Assembly: GCA_021018815.1 (NCBI GenBank)
Contig: JAITYX010000012.1
Coordinates: 8,853,001-8,917,000 of the forward strand
DNA length: 64,000 nucleotides
Direction: 5' to 3'
Source of the DNA: Talinum fruticosum
Taxonomy: Eukaryota; Streptophyta; Magnoliopsida; Caryophyllales; Talinaceae
In this document: in pieces, positions 11,500 to 23,373 of the stretch
How the letters are laid out: each line of letters begins with the position of its first letter
Position numbering within the stretch: position 1 is the stretch's first letter
The notes under the pieces: generated by a model
Seen by the model: the letters and a program-made list of their open reading frames with translations, nothing else
Database searches by the model: none
What the model was told of the DNA's origin: nothing
Translations under genes and position numbers: made by a program

Positions 11500-12705
11500 A
11501 AATGCAATAGAGGCCCTAAATGAACCCGAACGGGTAAAGGCCATACAAGAGGAACTTAATCAATTCAAAAGAAACCAAGCTTGGACTCCGACCAAACGAC
11601 CTTCCGACCACCCAGTCATAGGAACCAAATGGGTTTTCAAGAACAAACTTGATGAAGGTGCGTTGGTAGTCGAAATAAGACTAGACTTGTGCTTCAAGGT
11701 CACAATCAAGAGGAAGCCATTGATTGTGCGGAAACCTTTGCACCTGTTGCAAGAATCGAAGCTATTAGAATCTTATTGGCATTTGCATCTAGTATGAATA
11801 TCAAATTTTATCAAATGGTTGTTAAATGTGTAGTCCTTAATGGTTTCATTGAAGAGGAAGTCTTTGTTGAGCAACCCCTAGATTTGAAAACACATAATTT
11901 CCAAATCATGTTTTCAAATTGCAAAAGGCTCTTTATGGTCTTAAACAAGCTCCCGGAGCTTGGTATTAAAGACTCGAGCAATTTTTGGTTGAAAATGATT
12001 TTAGAAGAGGTCAGATTGACAAGACTCTTATAATAAAAACCAAGGGGGTAAGACTTTGTTATTGCTCGGATCTACGTTGATGACATAATCTTTGGAGCTA
12101 CTAATGAAATTCTATGTCGAGAGTTTTCTGAGTTAATGAGACAGGAATTTCAAATGAGTATGATGGGAGAACTTAACTTCTTCATTGGTCTACAAATTAA
12201 GCAAAACAAAGATGGCATCTATGTCCATCAATCAAAGTATACCAAGGAGCTACCGAAGAAGTACAAACTTCAAGACGCAAAACATGCCTCAACACCTATG
12301 AGCAGACAACATAAAACTGGACTCATACGAGAAAGGTAAATTAGTATATCGAAACTCTTTCGAGGTATGATTGGATCTTTACTATATCTTACTTCCAGTA
12401 GGCCGGACATAATGTTTAGTGTATGTGTGTGTGCAAGATTTCAAGCTAATCCAAAAGAATCACATCTCACTCGCGGTGAAGAGAATATTCGGATATCTTA
12501 CAAGGACTCGGAATCTAGGTGTATGCTACTCAAGAGACTCGGAACCGACTCTCACTAGATACTCGGATGCTGACTATGATGGGTACAAAGTTGATCGAAG
12601 GAGAACTTCGGGAGCCTCGCTAGTTTCGGGTCAATTCCTGGTATCTTGGCACTCAAAGAAACAGAACTCGGTAGCTCTATCAATTGCCGAAGCCGAGTAT
12701 GAGCC
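11500..12705 (+). pseudogene. E2 reverse transcriptase and partial RNase H
   Basis: RT starts near 11503 with EALNEPERVKAIQEELNQF, then [32 protein letters not shown] (11748-11805), and the catalytic YVDD at 12073-12084. The usually conserved Gln before IYVDD is CGG (Arg) at 12067-12069. The MIGSLLYL block is at 12367-12390; the preceding Asp-Gln-Lys codons are frameshifted (CG for CAG at 12350-12351). RNase H runs from about 12480 and stops at AEAEY (about 12705), where it joins the envelope-like ORF directly, so the last third of RNase H is missing. Confidence 0.85.
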
Positions 12706-14200
12706 TCTTCATTGGATGACAAATTCTTTCCAACCACAACCTTTTCGTGGCTGAAAGACATTAAAACAACCGGCCTATACAATTTTCTTTGTTTTAGTGA
12801 GTTCAAATACCTTGAACTAGTTCCTGAATTTTATTCGAACCTTTCTTGCTCTTAGGGGATCATCACCTCAAGAGTTCGTAACATAGTGGTTCGTATTAAT
12901 CTCTCTCTTCTTCACCATTTTTTAAAGTTTCTTCTACCTTTCTCAGTAGCAACCCAATCCCCTTCAACGAGGTTGCTGATGAATTCTTTAAAAATACGCA
13001 AAGAAAGTCCCCGAGTCACGCAAGAACTTTTCCGTGACTCAAATAAAGACTCGAGTGAGACTTCTCTATTTCTTGCTGATGAGAACTTTCTTTTCTCACC
13101 ACTCCAAGAAAGAAAATCCCAACTCCAAAATCCTCAAAGCGCTGTTCGACATTCTCGAGGGCTACGATGTAGACCTCTTCCCCGCCATTATCGAGCAGTT
13201 GGCCACCGTGCTCGCTCGTACTAAGAAATCCACCCCTCTTCCTTTCGGAGCCCTACTTACCCTCATCTTTTAACAATTCAAGGTTCTGCTCCCCTCATAC
13301 CCAAGTGAAGTGCCCGAGGCCGCCATAGTCGTTGGCGAGAAAATAGCTACTTGGATATGGGTACTAGGACACCAAACTTGGTGTTTGGGTCCATAGCTCG
13401 AACCGAGGCAACCTTCCCCTCCACCTCGGACTCCAACTCCTCTCTCACTCCCTCCTCCACTTGGCGGTGCTTCCACCATAGGTCCTCCTCGTGAAGACAC
13501 TATTGCTTTGTCTTTCGCACTAATAGACAAACTTTCCTCTATGTCCATGGATACACGGGACACTCTTCGCTCCTTCAAGACCGTCCTTCGTAACATGGCC
13601 ATTAACCAAAAGACAACGACAATTTCAAATTCGAGAGCAACAAGATATGCTCCTCGAAATGAAGGCTCTGGTTAAGGAGCAACAAGAGATGATTGAGCTC
13701 CTCGGAGAAAGATGCTCCAAAGCCGCCGAGGACCCGGACAGCTCGGATACGTCCGAAGAGTCCTCGAGCCCTGCCAAGTCTCTATCCGGAGAGGCAGCGG
13801 AAAAAGAAGAGGAGGTCTGCGGTTGAAGTAGCTCCTTCGAGCGGAAGGAGAAAGGAGAGAAGGAAGAAGAGAAAGAGGAAGAAGGAGAAGAGAAGGAAGA
13901 ACAAGCCGAGGGACAAGGTGCTCCGGGTCCTTTACCGAGCTAATAAGCTCGGACAGCGATCCGAGTGACTCGGAAGACCCTGCGGATGTTGGACAGTCCA
14001 TAGAAGTCAAGTCGAGGAAGCACTCCCCTCCATGACGTTTCAAGAGGATGAGCCTCCGGACGACCTACTTCGGGTCAGCCCCTCGAGCCGAGCCACTTCT
14101 AGAGATACCAGTGCTGCCACCGCCTAGATCTTCAACATCTTCATAAGCATATCGGCGTAGGCGCATTGCACACTCATCCACCTCAACTCGATCGCCCTAA
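12706..14200 (+). pseudogene. E2 envelope-like ORF, N-terminally deleted
   Basis: Begins at the 'DDKFFP..FSWL' segment that lies about 200 bp inside the corresponding ORF of E3. It continues through a block with F-N-E-V-A-D-E-F-F, an ILEGYDVDLFPAIIEQLA segment (about 13147-13206), a coiled region, and a Lys/Glu/Arg-rich low-complexity tract (13790-13910), ending near an RRRR motif at about 14155. Several frameshifts. Related ORFs occur in E3, E4 and E5. This is the third ORF known from sireviruses (called envelope-like); similarity to the 'putative plant transposon protein' domain is my impression. Function unknown. Confidence 0.7.
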
Positions 14201-14671
14201 CTCCACCATCTTAATTTTTTTCCTATTTTATTTTATTTTTGTCCGGACATCAAATTGTATCGACTTGATACATTCTTCCCCATTTTTTTTTTGCTGAAAG
14301 GTAAGGGAGAGAATACACTAGCAAATTTGTCTGTCTTGTTTGGGGGGGTTTCTCACCCTCTCTCTTATATGTATTTTTTGTGTTTTTATGTGTATATATG
14401 AATGAAGTTTCTAATTTTGAGCATATTAATTTCTGAGTATAACTCTTTGTGAGTTTGAATTTCTCATTTAGTTTTGCTCGGATATATGAGCTTATTTCTC
14501 TATCTTACTCGATATAATTACTCACTATATGAGTTATCTCGCAAAAATATTCTAAGTTCGAAACACTTCACTCATGACTCTATTTTCTCGTGATATTTCA
14601 CTAAGTCGAATGAAAACTCATGATTCTTTCACTAACAAAGTTTCAGTCTAAGTATGGAATTCCTTTCATCA

Positions 14672-14683
14672 AAAAGGGGAGAT
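14672..14683 (+). other. E2 polypurine tract
   Basis: AAAAGGGGAGAT directly before the LTR start TGAAGACTCGG. The same arrangement is at 49005-49018 (E3) and, inverted, at 26924 (E4) and 29872 (E5). Confidence 0.8.
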
Positions 14684-16166
14684 TGAAGACTCGGACTAGG
14701 AAACTAGACCATTCCGAGTACTACCAAAGAGAGGTATAAACCTCTTCCCTCCTATGCTTTGATTACAAGTCATTCCGAGTATTATAGAAACTATTGCATA
14801 TGTTTTCATTCGATTCTAACCGACTCGTAAAACTCAATTTCATCTATCATCTCACACTGATGTTTCTAAGTCACTCGGACACCACTCGGATTTATCGCAT
14901 GTTTAAATAATCTCTCTAAGACTTCATATCCGAGTTCCGATTGCATATTTTGAAGTAAAGTGAATTACAACGTTAATTTAGCTTTTTAAGTCAACATATT
15001 TGTTTGACAATTGTTTGTCTAGATCAAGTACTTATACTCCGATGTTTTCACTTTTAAAACTTGATCTTTCTTAAGACCGACTCGATGGAATTTAACTATA
15101 ATGAATATTAAACTCGGAAAATTTCACTCGTCTAGGCCTAAGATAATTATGAACTTAATTATCCTAATTAAATTATTATCTCGTGCCTAATCTTGGAGCA
15201 AAGTATTTTATACTTTCAGAACCAAAACTATTTACTTTTGTAGGTTATCCAAACGAGGTTATCGTATTTTTCAATTACAAAAGTAACTAGCTTCAAGTTG
15301 TCAATCACCAACAGACAAGGCTTTTCTACTTCTAAACAGACGCTATGTCGGGATTGTCCGTGTCCAAAACCGGAGAACTTTAATGCTAAGCTCAACGGTG
15401 GTTTCCACCTTACTTTTCGGACAACACCGGTTGATTGGAGCACCCTTAGGAGTTAATAGCCGTTGCACAACGTTCACATCTCAACGGATCATTTCGAGGG
15501 ACTTAGAAGAACTGTTACAATGGTCACAAAGGACTTCGTTCGTAAATTAGTTACAACGGCTAATCTGCTTGGTCATCTATAAATATAAGCGAACTTTCAA
15601 CACTTGAAGATTGCTGAACATATTGTCAATATACACTCGCTTAAGCAAAAGTCCTTGTATTCATACTCAATCTTCTATTTACAACTCCTAGCTTATAATT
15701 CATACTTTCTAAGTTGTAAAGTCTTGTAATTAGTTACATACTCTTTCTTACTTTCTAAGTAAGATCCCTTGACTCGAGCTGTAAGGGTTAACTCAGCTTA
15801 GTTGTCCCCGGCTGTAAAAGTTATCTCAGTTAGGAAGTACTATATCAAATAAGGGAATTTCCGAGTCCAGGAAAATTCTATAAGGAATAATTTAAGGGAG
15901 CAATTCTGGTTGAGTCGATCTGTCTGTATATTGTGTATTCACATTAGTGGATTTGACTTGGTGCTTGGACTAGCACCGGCCGTGGTTTTCTGCCCTAGAA
16001 GGGTTTCCACGTATATCCGAGTTCACACTTTTCCGAGTCCAATCTAGACTCATACTTGTCTTGATTATTCTTTTTAAGTGTAAATCTTCCAAGTTTGTTA
16101 AAATTTCTTCATCACCCTATTCAGCCCCCTCTAGGGTGACTAAGACTCTCAAAGAGCAAACCTTCA
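14684..16166 (+). repeat. E2 3' LTR
   Basis: 1483 bp, TGAAGACTCGG ... AGCAAACCTTCA. TATA box at 15578-15585. AACGG motifs near 15396, 15482 and 15553. The 'CACCCTATTCAGCCCC' block precedes the end. It differs clearly from the 5' LTR, implying an old insertion and/or the CHG-site effect. Confidence 0.88.
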
Positions 16167-16234
16167 CATAAAGTTAGCATCGTGTTCAATTTCAATGATA
16201 TATTCTTTAAAGGTGATGGTCGCATAATGATTGT

Positions 16235-16439
16235 CCCCATTAATCTACTTGGTCATCTATAAATAGAAGCCAACTCTCAACACTTGAAAATTGTTGAACA
16301 TATTGTCAATACACATTACTTAAGCAAAAGTCATTGTATTCATACTCAATCTTCTATTTACAACTCCCAACTTATAATTCATACTTTTTGAGTTGTAAAG
16401 TCTTATAATCAGCTTCATACTATTTCTTACTTTCTAAGT
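16235..16439 (+). repeat. Partial LTR duplication next to E2
   Basis: About 205 bp repeating the TATA-box and leader segment of the preceding LTR (15565-15765): TATAAATAGAAGCC at 16256, then the 'GAACATATTGTCAAT' and 'CTTACTTTCTAAGT' blocks. It is cut at 16439 by the next element. The 68 bp before it (16167-16234) are unassigned. Confidence 0.8.
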
Positions 16440-19316
16440 TGTAATACCCGAAATTTTAAAGGAAAGCGATTGAAAAGCATAGAATTATTGAGTAATATTC
16501 CTCGCAGCTAGGGGGTTGAGTGACTGATTTTGTTTACTGACTACACATATTACCTTAGTATCCCTTAGGAGGCTGGTGTTGAATAAATTAAATCAAGGAA
16601 ATGAAGGGGTGGGGTTTGGTTTAAGTGGAGAAATGAGATAAAAATATAATCAAGAGGAGGATTACCTGTACTGCTGCAGCAGGTGCTTGCTGCACTCGAC
16701 GAAGCCACCGAAAAGGGAAAGAATGGAGCGAGAGGAAAAAGGAAAGAAGGGAGGGGGACCGAACAGAACCGGGAAACGAAAGAGAGAGAGAGAGCTCGAG
16801 CGAGAGAGACAGAGTGAGCGGGAGAGGGCAAGCGACAGCAATGAAAGCCACCGGAGGCCGGCGGGCTCCACGGCAAACGAAGGTGAGACGATCGACGAAT
16901 GCGAGGGACGGCCGGGACTAAAGGAGAGGGCGAAACCGAGGCTAGGGAAAAGGAAGCGGACGCGAGGGCTGAGGAAGAAGTCGGTGAGCGCGGGACCGTG
17001 ACCGGCGACGACGTCGAGCGCGAGAGGAGGGCGGCGGAAACCGAGGCTAGCAGCGAGGGAAAGAGGAACAAAAGGAGGAACCGAACCAGGGAGCACTGAG
17101 TCTCAGCGAAACCAACAAACCTTCAATCCCTGAATCGAGGTGGGTAGTCTTATACTCTAAACTATTAGTAATTTCGAAACCCAAATGGATTTGTTGTGAA
17201 TGTTGAATGTGTTATGTGAATATTGAATTGTTGTGAACATTGAGTATCCGTATTGCGGAATAGACCTAGTCGTGGTTTGAGATTGGAAATAAGAGCTTAG
17301 AATATATTTAAGGAATTGAGAGGGCTGAATCGTGAAATGAAAGGAGTTACTTGTGTTAAATAGCGAGAATTAAATTAGGAACTTCAAAGAGATTTGATAG
17401 TTACTTAAGGTTGAATTGGAACCTCGCTGATTCCGAGGAGGTTAGATTGCGTAGGTCAAAGGAGTAGTATTGAAGTTTCGATTAGCTATTAAGGATGAAG
17501 AGTTGGGTCATGGATATGAATTATGAGTTAATTAAGTTTTAGAGATTCTTGAACCTGCGTTATTAAGAGCTAATTACCTACATTGGGGAATGGTACGTCG
17601 AAGTATGAATTAATATTGAGTAATGCGCAATTGGGACAAGTAAGTGAGAAATGGGTGATTGTGAGATTAATTACGTTCGAAGTATATTTAATTCCTCGAG
17701 GTTGAACCGAGCGTGAAAATAAGCAAAGCTATCGAAACCGAATGATGAAAAGTGATTAAGAGTTTTTATAACTAAGGACGAGTCGAGTAATAAGATAGAG
17801 ACATATAGTGGGAATTCGGGAATTTGAGGCGGGGAATGGTAAGGTTAAGTTGAGGAATTGGAGTAAAGACGAGGAGTTGAGGAAAGTTGAGACGTGAGCA
17901 AACAAAGTGGATTCACGAGTAAAGACATAAGGTGAGGAATGGAGGTGAAGAGAATGAATTGTGACCAATTGAAACGTTAACTTAAGAGATATATGCTTGT
18001 GGTTACGAGTGACTCGAGAAATGGAGATTAATCATACTAAAGTGAGGGATTGAGAAAGCATAGTTGGAAAAGAGTTGAGGATGATTGCTTGCATTGAATG
18101 GTGATTATTCGTGCTATGTGAATGTGATGCTTTACGTGATACTCGAAAAATAGTTTCGAAAGGAGTTTTGTATTTTACGTGAAATGATCCTTGAATGCAC
18201 TTTCCTGTGAAATGTCTTTCAAACGTGAATGTGTTTTAAAGAAGCAAAACTTATTTGAGAAAGTGAATTTATAAGGGTGACACGTAGTGTCATGCCTTGA
18301 TACCAAATCGATTGAGAAGCGGTGCGGTGAATGTGATGAATGAGTATGTACAAAGAGTTTTTAATCGACAGGCTACGGATTGTTTAGCATACCGAAGGGT
18401 TCGAACTGGGGACGCCCAGCTAGAAACTTTGAGGGAAGGGTTCTAATAGGGGTCCTGCAGAGGCGGGATGCCCGCTCTAAGACTTCTGAAAAATGGTCCC
18501 GGAGCCTTTTGTCGGGGTCGTGCCCCGAATTAAAGAAGTGCTAGTTCGAATCCTCGAAGGCCCGGAAAAGTTGATTCAACCCCAAAAGTATGTTTATGAA
18601 TGTGAAACTGTGTTTTAAGTGATTGAAGAGTCTTGATCTTTTTCATTGCAAGAGATTTCAGTGAAAAGTATATAGATTTCTATTACACTATTATGCTTTC
18701 ACGATTTCTTTATTATGAGTATTATGTTTAAAGAATTTCCATTTTAAGGGTATAAGACTCCAGTTAGCCCGTGGTTTATTGCTCACCCCCACAAATTCCC
18801 CCTTTCCCTCCCCAGTGTTGCAGGTACACTTTCGGAGGCTTAATCGACGCTTAACGGACTCCGGACTCTAGCCGACTACCGATGGTTAACTAGTGTAGTG
18901 ACTCAAGTGACTCAAGTGGCTGGCTTGCATTCTTATGTGTTTAAATGTTGTATTGTAATTTAGTTCGTGTAGTTATACCCGATGTACTCTAAACCATTTA
19001 AAATGTTTCGAGTTTTATAGTATGATTGGTTAGACTCCGGGGTGTGGCCGTGGAGTTGTATACTCCGAGCGGGTGGCTCGTTGAGTTATATTATGCTTTT
19101 TATGCACGGTTTTAAGGCTTTAAGCCTATGGGTTAGTCCATGTTACAACCGGAACTCTGCCGAGATTTTTAGGAAATCTCATATCATTTTGAAAAACCAC
19201 CTTTATTATCCTTTGATTGAGTCTAGACAGCCAAACCGACACCGAGAAAGAGCCTTGGGAGTTCCTTTAAGGAACTCGACGATGTAATACTCCCGGGGGT
19301 GTTTTGGGGTGTTACG
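16440..19316 (+). mobile_element. Probable Tekay-like Ty3/gypsy solo LTR
   Basis: Starts TGTAATACCCG and ends GGGTGTTACG, the near-inverted termini typical of long chromoviral (Del/Tekay-type) LTRs; about 2.9 kb with no pol motif inside. A GA-rich segment at 16690-17095 followed by a splice-donor-like GAGGTGGGTAG recalls the leader of such LTRs. A G+C-rich block at 18390-18580 and a 'CACCCCCACAAATTCCCCC' block near 18785 are also of LTR style. No target duplication is obvious (TAAGT left, AGAAG right). ORFs in the GA-rich part are compositional. Confidence 0.5.
17100..18380. other. No gene in the interior of the solo LTR
   Basis: AT-rich sequence with frequent GAAT/GAGTTA words and stops in all frames. 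I see no domain, RNA gene or repeat array in it. Confidence 0.6.
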
Positions 19317-19523
19317 AGAAGATAGGGCTTAAATGCTTGACCCGAGGAACCACTTATCCTAAGAAAAAGAAAAATGATATGCTCTTTTATTTGGATGCAC
19401 ATAACAGGATGCAAAACAAGTGGAATGGAATGTATGAAATGATGTGCCCGACTTAATCTAGGATGATTCTATGATTTGGCTAGTGCATAATAAAAATGCA
19501 TAGATGATTATTCCTTATGGAAG
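19317..19523. other. Unassigned spacer
   Basis: No feature recognised between the LTR terminus and the tandem array. Confidence 0.6.
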
Positions 19524-20134
19524 ATGAATTTGTTTTACCTAAATGAGAAATGAAAATGTAAAATAGACCCACCTAATTTGACATGAAGTTTTGTTTTGGC
19601 TAATGAAAAAATGAAATAAACAGATTCACCTTACTTGGAATGAATATTTGTTTTGGTTAATGCAAATGAAGGACTCTCCTAATTAGAGATGAATTTAATT
19701 TAGGCTAATCCGAAAATGAAATGAATGGACTCACCTTGGGATGGATTTAATTTTGGCTAATGCACAAAGGAGTTCACCTAATTGAGATGAATTTAGTTTT
19801 GGCTAATGTAACAATAAAATGAATGGACTCGCCTTAATTGAGATGAAATTTATTTTTGGTTAAAAAGGATTTAACTATTTGAGATGATTTTGACTTTGAC
19901 TAAATGCAAAAAGGAAATATCGAGTCACCTATTTTGAGATGAAATTTATTTTTGGCTAATGAAAGAATGGACTCGCCTATTTGAGATGAAATTGACTTTG
20001 GCTAAATGCAAAAGGAAATCTGGACTCGCCAATTTTGACAAGAAATTTATTTTTGCTAAAATAGGAAATATGGACTCACCTTAATTGAGATGAAATTTAT
20101 CTTTTGCTAAAATAATTGCTATTATTGGACCAAC
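19524..20134 (+). repeat. Degenerate tandem array, about 12 units of 42-59 bp
   Basis: Each unit opens ATGAAATTTATTTTTGGCTA (or a close variant), continues with an A-rich stretch containing AATGAA, and closes with GGACTCACCTAATTGAG. Twelve units can be counted by the recurrent ATGAA(A/T)TT and TTGAG words; unit length varies because the A-rich middle expands and contracts. Such arrays occur in untranslated regions of Tat/Ogre-type gypsy elements, which fits the neighbouring repeat A copy, but no coding domain confirms this. Confidence 0.8.
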
Positions 20135-20689
20135 CTAAGAATGGAAAGGTACTTTTGGACCAACTCAAAGTTTTATTATCTTATTTTTATTTTTGCACCC
20201 ATGAAAGAATTATTAAGCACTCCTTACCTATCTTTAAAGGCTCACAAAAATAAGATTAAATCTAAAAATCAATCACACTCATCCAAGCATGCAAATGAAG
20301 TCAACGTGCCACCTAATAGTCATAATTTCTATCGTCAAAAGAGGTTTAGACCAGGTAGGATACATAGTCAATTATAGTCCGAGCATTTGGTCTTATGTGT
20401 GGGGCACGGCAAGAGGTCCAGAATCCTCGGTGCCTCTCAATGAACCAAGCATTTTAAACCAAGAGCGTGTGCTACGAGGGGAGAGGTACTGTTTCCGTTA
20501 GCAATCAAGCCTAATTGGGCCCGCCTAGAATTTAGTGGGAACCTCTTTCCGGAAGGGTTAAACAGGGGTAAAATAAATTGTCCAAGGGTCTAAACACGGT
20601 AATAAACTATGTTCAAAGGTTGCTAAATGTAGGATGCCTAATGCAAACACATCTATAAAACTCACTACTCAAATTTTCAAGTTTCGCCC
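20135..20689. other. No gene seen
   Basis: Between the tandem array and inverted repeat A. Small ORFs lack any motif. It may be part of the same element as the array, judging from continuity. Confidence 0.5.
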
Positions 20690-22603
20690 TCTTAATAAAA
20701 AAAACATTTCCCCAAGAGTCCCTACGGTAGGAACAACGGCCGGAAGTGACCGGATCCGACCGAGTTTCCCGCGAATGGTTGGCAAGTTTTAGAAAGCTTT
20801 AAAGAATTATTTACGGCTTTGAAGATGAATTTTAGAATGTGGGGATGAACCTTTTATTAAAATTTTTGAGTTTTAATAAATCCGATATAAAGCGAATTGA
20901 CAAAGTATGAATGGCGGTTTTGTTAATGATTTTATTTTCGCAATTATTTTAAGAAGTCTTGGGATATTATTTCTTATCCAAAAACTAAAAGAAAGTTAAG
21001 GTTTTTGTTTCTACCGTGAGGCTTTAGGGCCAAACGGGGTGTGAAAACACTTGGTTTGCACCGAAGCCCATCCTGTTGAGCGCTCGGTGCATGCAGCAGT
21101 CTGCATCTAGTGGTGGCCGAAGCCGGCGAGGGGCTTAAGCCGAAACAGTCACCCTCGGCCTCCGGCCAAGCTTAGCAGATCCAAAACCCTTTTTTTATTC
21201 TCGTGGTTAAAAAATAATCGAGATGCAAATTTGAATAGAAATAAAGCAAAAGGAGGAGTCGCCATTCATTTTTATACGAATGAAAAACTAACAAAACATA
21301 AAAAGGTTTTCTTTTCCAATCTTAATATGGGAAAACTAAGACTAAAAGATGTAAAAATGACTCTATCAATCTTTGAACTAAGAATCAAATTCGGGGGCAA
21401 GGGTACGAAACATAGGTATAAACCCTTCCGTTCCGCTCGTCCGAAAACGAACATTACTAGTTTGAGTAGTGAATTAAAATCATGTCTAAACACAAGCACA
21501 CAACATGCTATGAAAATTAAAGCAACCAAACATAGTAAAAGAAAGTAGTAAAGAAAGCGGTAAAAGCATGAACAAAAACTAAAAGAAAAGCGAAAAAATA
21601 AAATAAAGCGAGAAATCTAAAAGATTACATTGAGCGAGGAGCAATTAAAATTATTACATCGTTTGCTCCATAATACGGAAAGTGATAAGAAAGCATGAAA
21701 TAAAATAAACCATTACGAGGATTCAATCGGTTACCTCGGGTTGTCCGATATGAATCTCGAATATGGGTTGATTGATGCGACGGTGGTGAATTGAAGGGGC
21801 TTTTGTGAGTATTTTGTGGAGATATGTAGGTAGATGTGAGATTGATCGAGGTCTCGGGTTCAAATGTAGTAAGAGTGAAGAATAAAATATGAACAGGCTG
21901 AAAAGGGCCCAAGAGATCATAATCCAAAATGGAGTATTCAATAGCTCTTAGGTGAATTTCAACAGGGTAACATTGAGGAATGAGCCATTATGAGAATGAG
22001 AGCCAAGGCTCTCCATTTATAGGGAGATGTTAGGTCAAGGAAATGACCTAGGGTTAGCTTGGTCGGCCGTCCAAAATACGGTACAAAACTGGGCCGGATA
22101 TTGTGAAGATTGAACGAGGATAAAGGGAGGATTAAACCGAATAAAACCATGTTCACGGCATAGGTCACCGAGGGATTTCTAAGGTATCGTGCCCCAGCGT
22201 GTTACCCCGGGATTCCTTAGGCTAGAACGCAGCGTTCCACTAAAAATTTTGGGGTTACAAGCGCCGGCCATAGTAGCTTTCCAAAAATGGAAAGTTTTCA
22301 TTTTTGGCGGTATCTATTTTTGGTGCGGGATGCATGCTTCTAGTCTTGTGTGGACTGTCTTCGAGGAAAAACGAAGCACTTTGATGCTTGTGATCATGAA
22401 ATGCAGCGTCTAACATCGTCTTGAGATCTTCATCTCCTTGTTTTGTTGGACAAAAACGAAATGCGAAATTCTAATCGTGGACTTTCCCGGTATGCGGCAC
22501 GAGACTCTGTCGTCTCCGGATGATTGGCCTAGGCTTGGATTGTCACGAAAGAAAAGGGGATTTTTAAGACGACCCAAGGGAAAGGCTATTTATTTGGTGT
22601 TAC
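20690..22603 (-). repeat. LTR-type repeat A, inverted copy
   Basis: Reverse complement of 1-1856: the TATA segment (minus strand, 22012-22020), leader, 'GGCCCTAAAGCCTCACGG' block (about 21022-21040) and AATAATATCCC block all match in order. It extends up to about 22603, where the plus copy leaves the window. GGAGTCGCCA on the plus strand near 21255 is the Tat/Ogre-like signature. Divergence is substantial, so the two copies are not a recent duplication. Confidence 0.65.
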
Positions 22604-22734
22604 GGGTTCTTTATAGTTTAGTGGCTTCCGTCGCACCAATGAAATCATTCCATGATCAAAATCCTCAAACAGGACTCGGGATTTCATCATCGCGCCCATA
22701 AAAAATTAAATAGAGAAGGGAGGACACTTCTTAG

Positions 22735-23373
22735 GTGTCTACGAGAATCTGTGAAGGGGATGAATGGAAGACAACCTTTAACACAAAGTTTGGCATGTAT
22801 GAATGCCTTGTGATGCCCTTTGGCCCGTCCAATGCCCCAAGTACTTTCATGAAGCCGATAAACAAGGTGTTGAAACCACTCATAAGGAACTATGTGGTTG
22901 TGTACTTTGATGATATTCTGGTTTATAGCAGAACTACGAGGAGATTGTGACCACCGAAAGCAGTTCTACAAATTCTATCCCGGAGAAGCTTTCGACAACT
23001 TGGAAAAGTGCCAATTTTTTACTTCTCAAGTTACTTTTCTTGGCTTTGTTTTGTCCGAACATGGAATGCAAGTTGATAATGACAAGATTCGAGCCATCCA
23101 AGAGTGGCAAGTTCCAACCACTATTACCCAACCGATGAGCTGCGATGGATTGGCCTCATTTTACAGGAGATTGGTCACAGATTTCAACACGGTCATGGCC
23201 CCCATGACTGGACTTTTAAAAGAGAAGAAGTTCCGAGTGGATGAAGCGGCTTAGAAAGCTTTGAAGGAAGTCAAGTTGAGGTTATCTTCTGCCTTAGTAC
23301 TGGCCTTCCTTGACTTCTCAAAGCTATTTAAAGTGGAATGTGTTGCCTTCAAAGTTAGCATAGGAGTTGTACT
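22735..23373 (+). pseudogene. Ty3/gypsy reverse transcriptase, first part of a split element
   Basis: Begins inside RT with [20 protein letters not shown], then [11 protein letters not shown], the catalytic YFDDILVYS (about 22906-22932), and in a second frame EKCQFFTSQVTFLGFVLSEHG and LASFYRR. It ends in the start of RNase H at IGVVL (23373), exactly where E3 is inserted; the same frame resumes at 50437. One frame change near 22935 and a stop near 23252. Gag and protease are absent. Chromovirus-like by motif style; the lineage is not resolved. Confidence 0.88.
23369..23373 (+). other. Left target-site duplication of E3
   Basis: GTACT here and GTGCT at 50437-50441 flank E3. Joining the flanks keeps the gypsy RNase H frame open. 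Confidence 0.85.

Larger units (their letters stand above)
6456..16166 (+). mobile_element. E2: nearly full-length SIRE-like Ty1/copia retrotransposon
   Basis: LTR (5'-truncated), primer site, gag, protease, integrase, RT, RNase H, envelope-like ORF, polypurine tract and 3' LTR are present in canonical copia order (integrase before RT). The domain order, the long coiled linker after the zinc knuckle, and a separate ORF between RNase H and the 3' LTR place it in the SIRE/Maximus lineage. About 1 kb is missing between RNase H and the envelope-like ORF. Many frameshifts fall at CAG/CTG sites. The 5' LTR lacks its TGAAG start, so no target duplication can be read. Confidence 0.9.

Noticed and set aside
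16565..17099. Overlapping ORFs of 66-168 aa on both strands, rich in Arg/Glu/Lys or Ser/Leu/Phe
   Set aside because: They come from a purine-rich tract inside an LTR; several frames are open at once, no motif, and the protein character is set by composition.
16440..19316. Clean target-site duplication for the Tekay-like solo LTR
   Set aside because: Flanking pentamers TAAGT and AGAAG do not match, and the SIRE-like LTR fragment on the left does not resume on the right.
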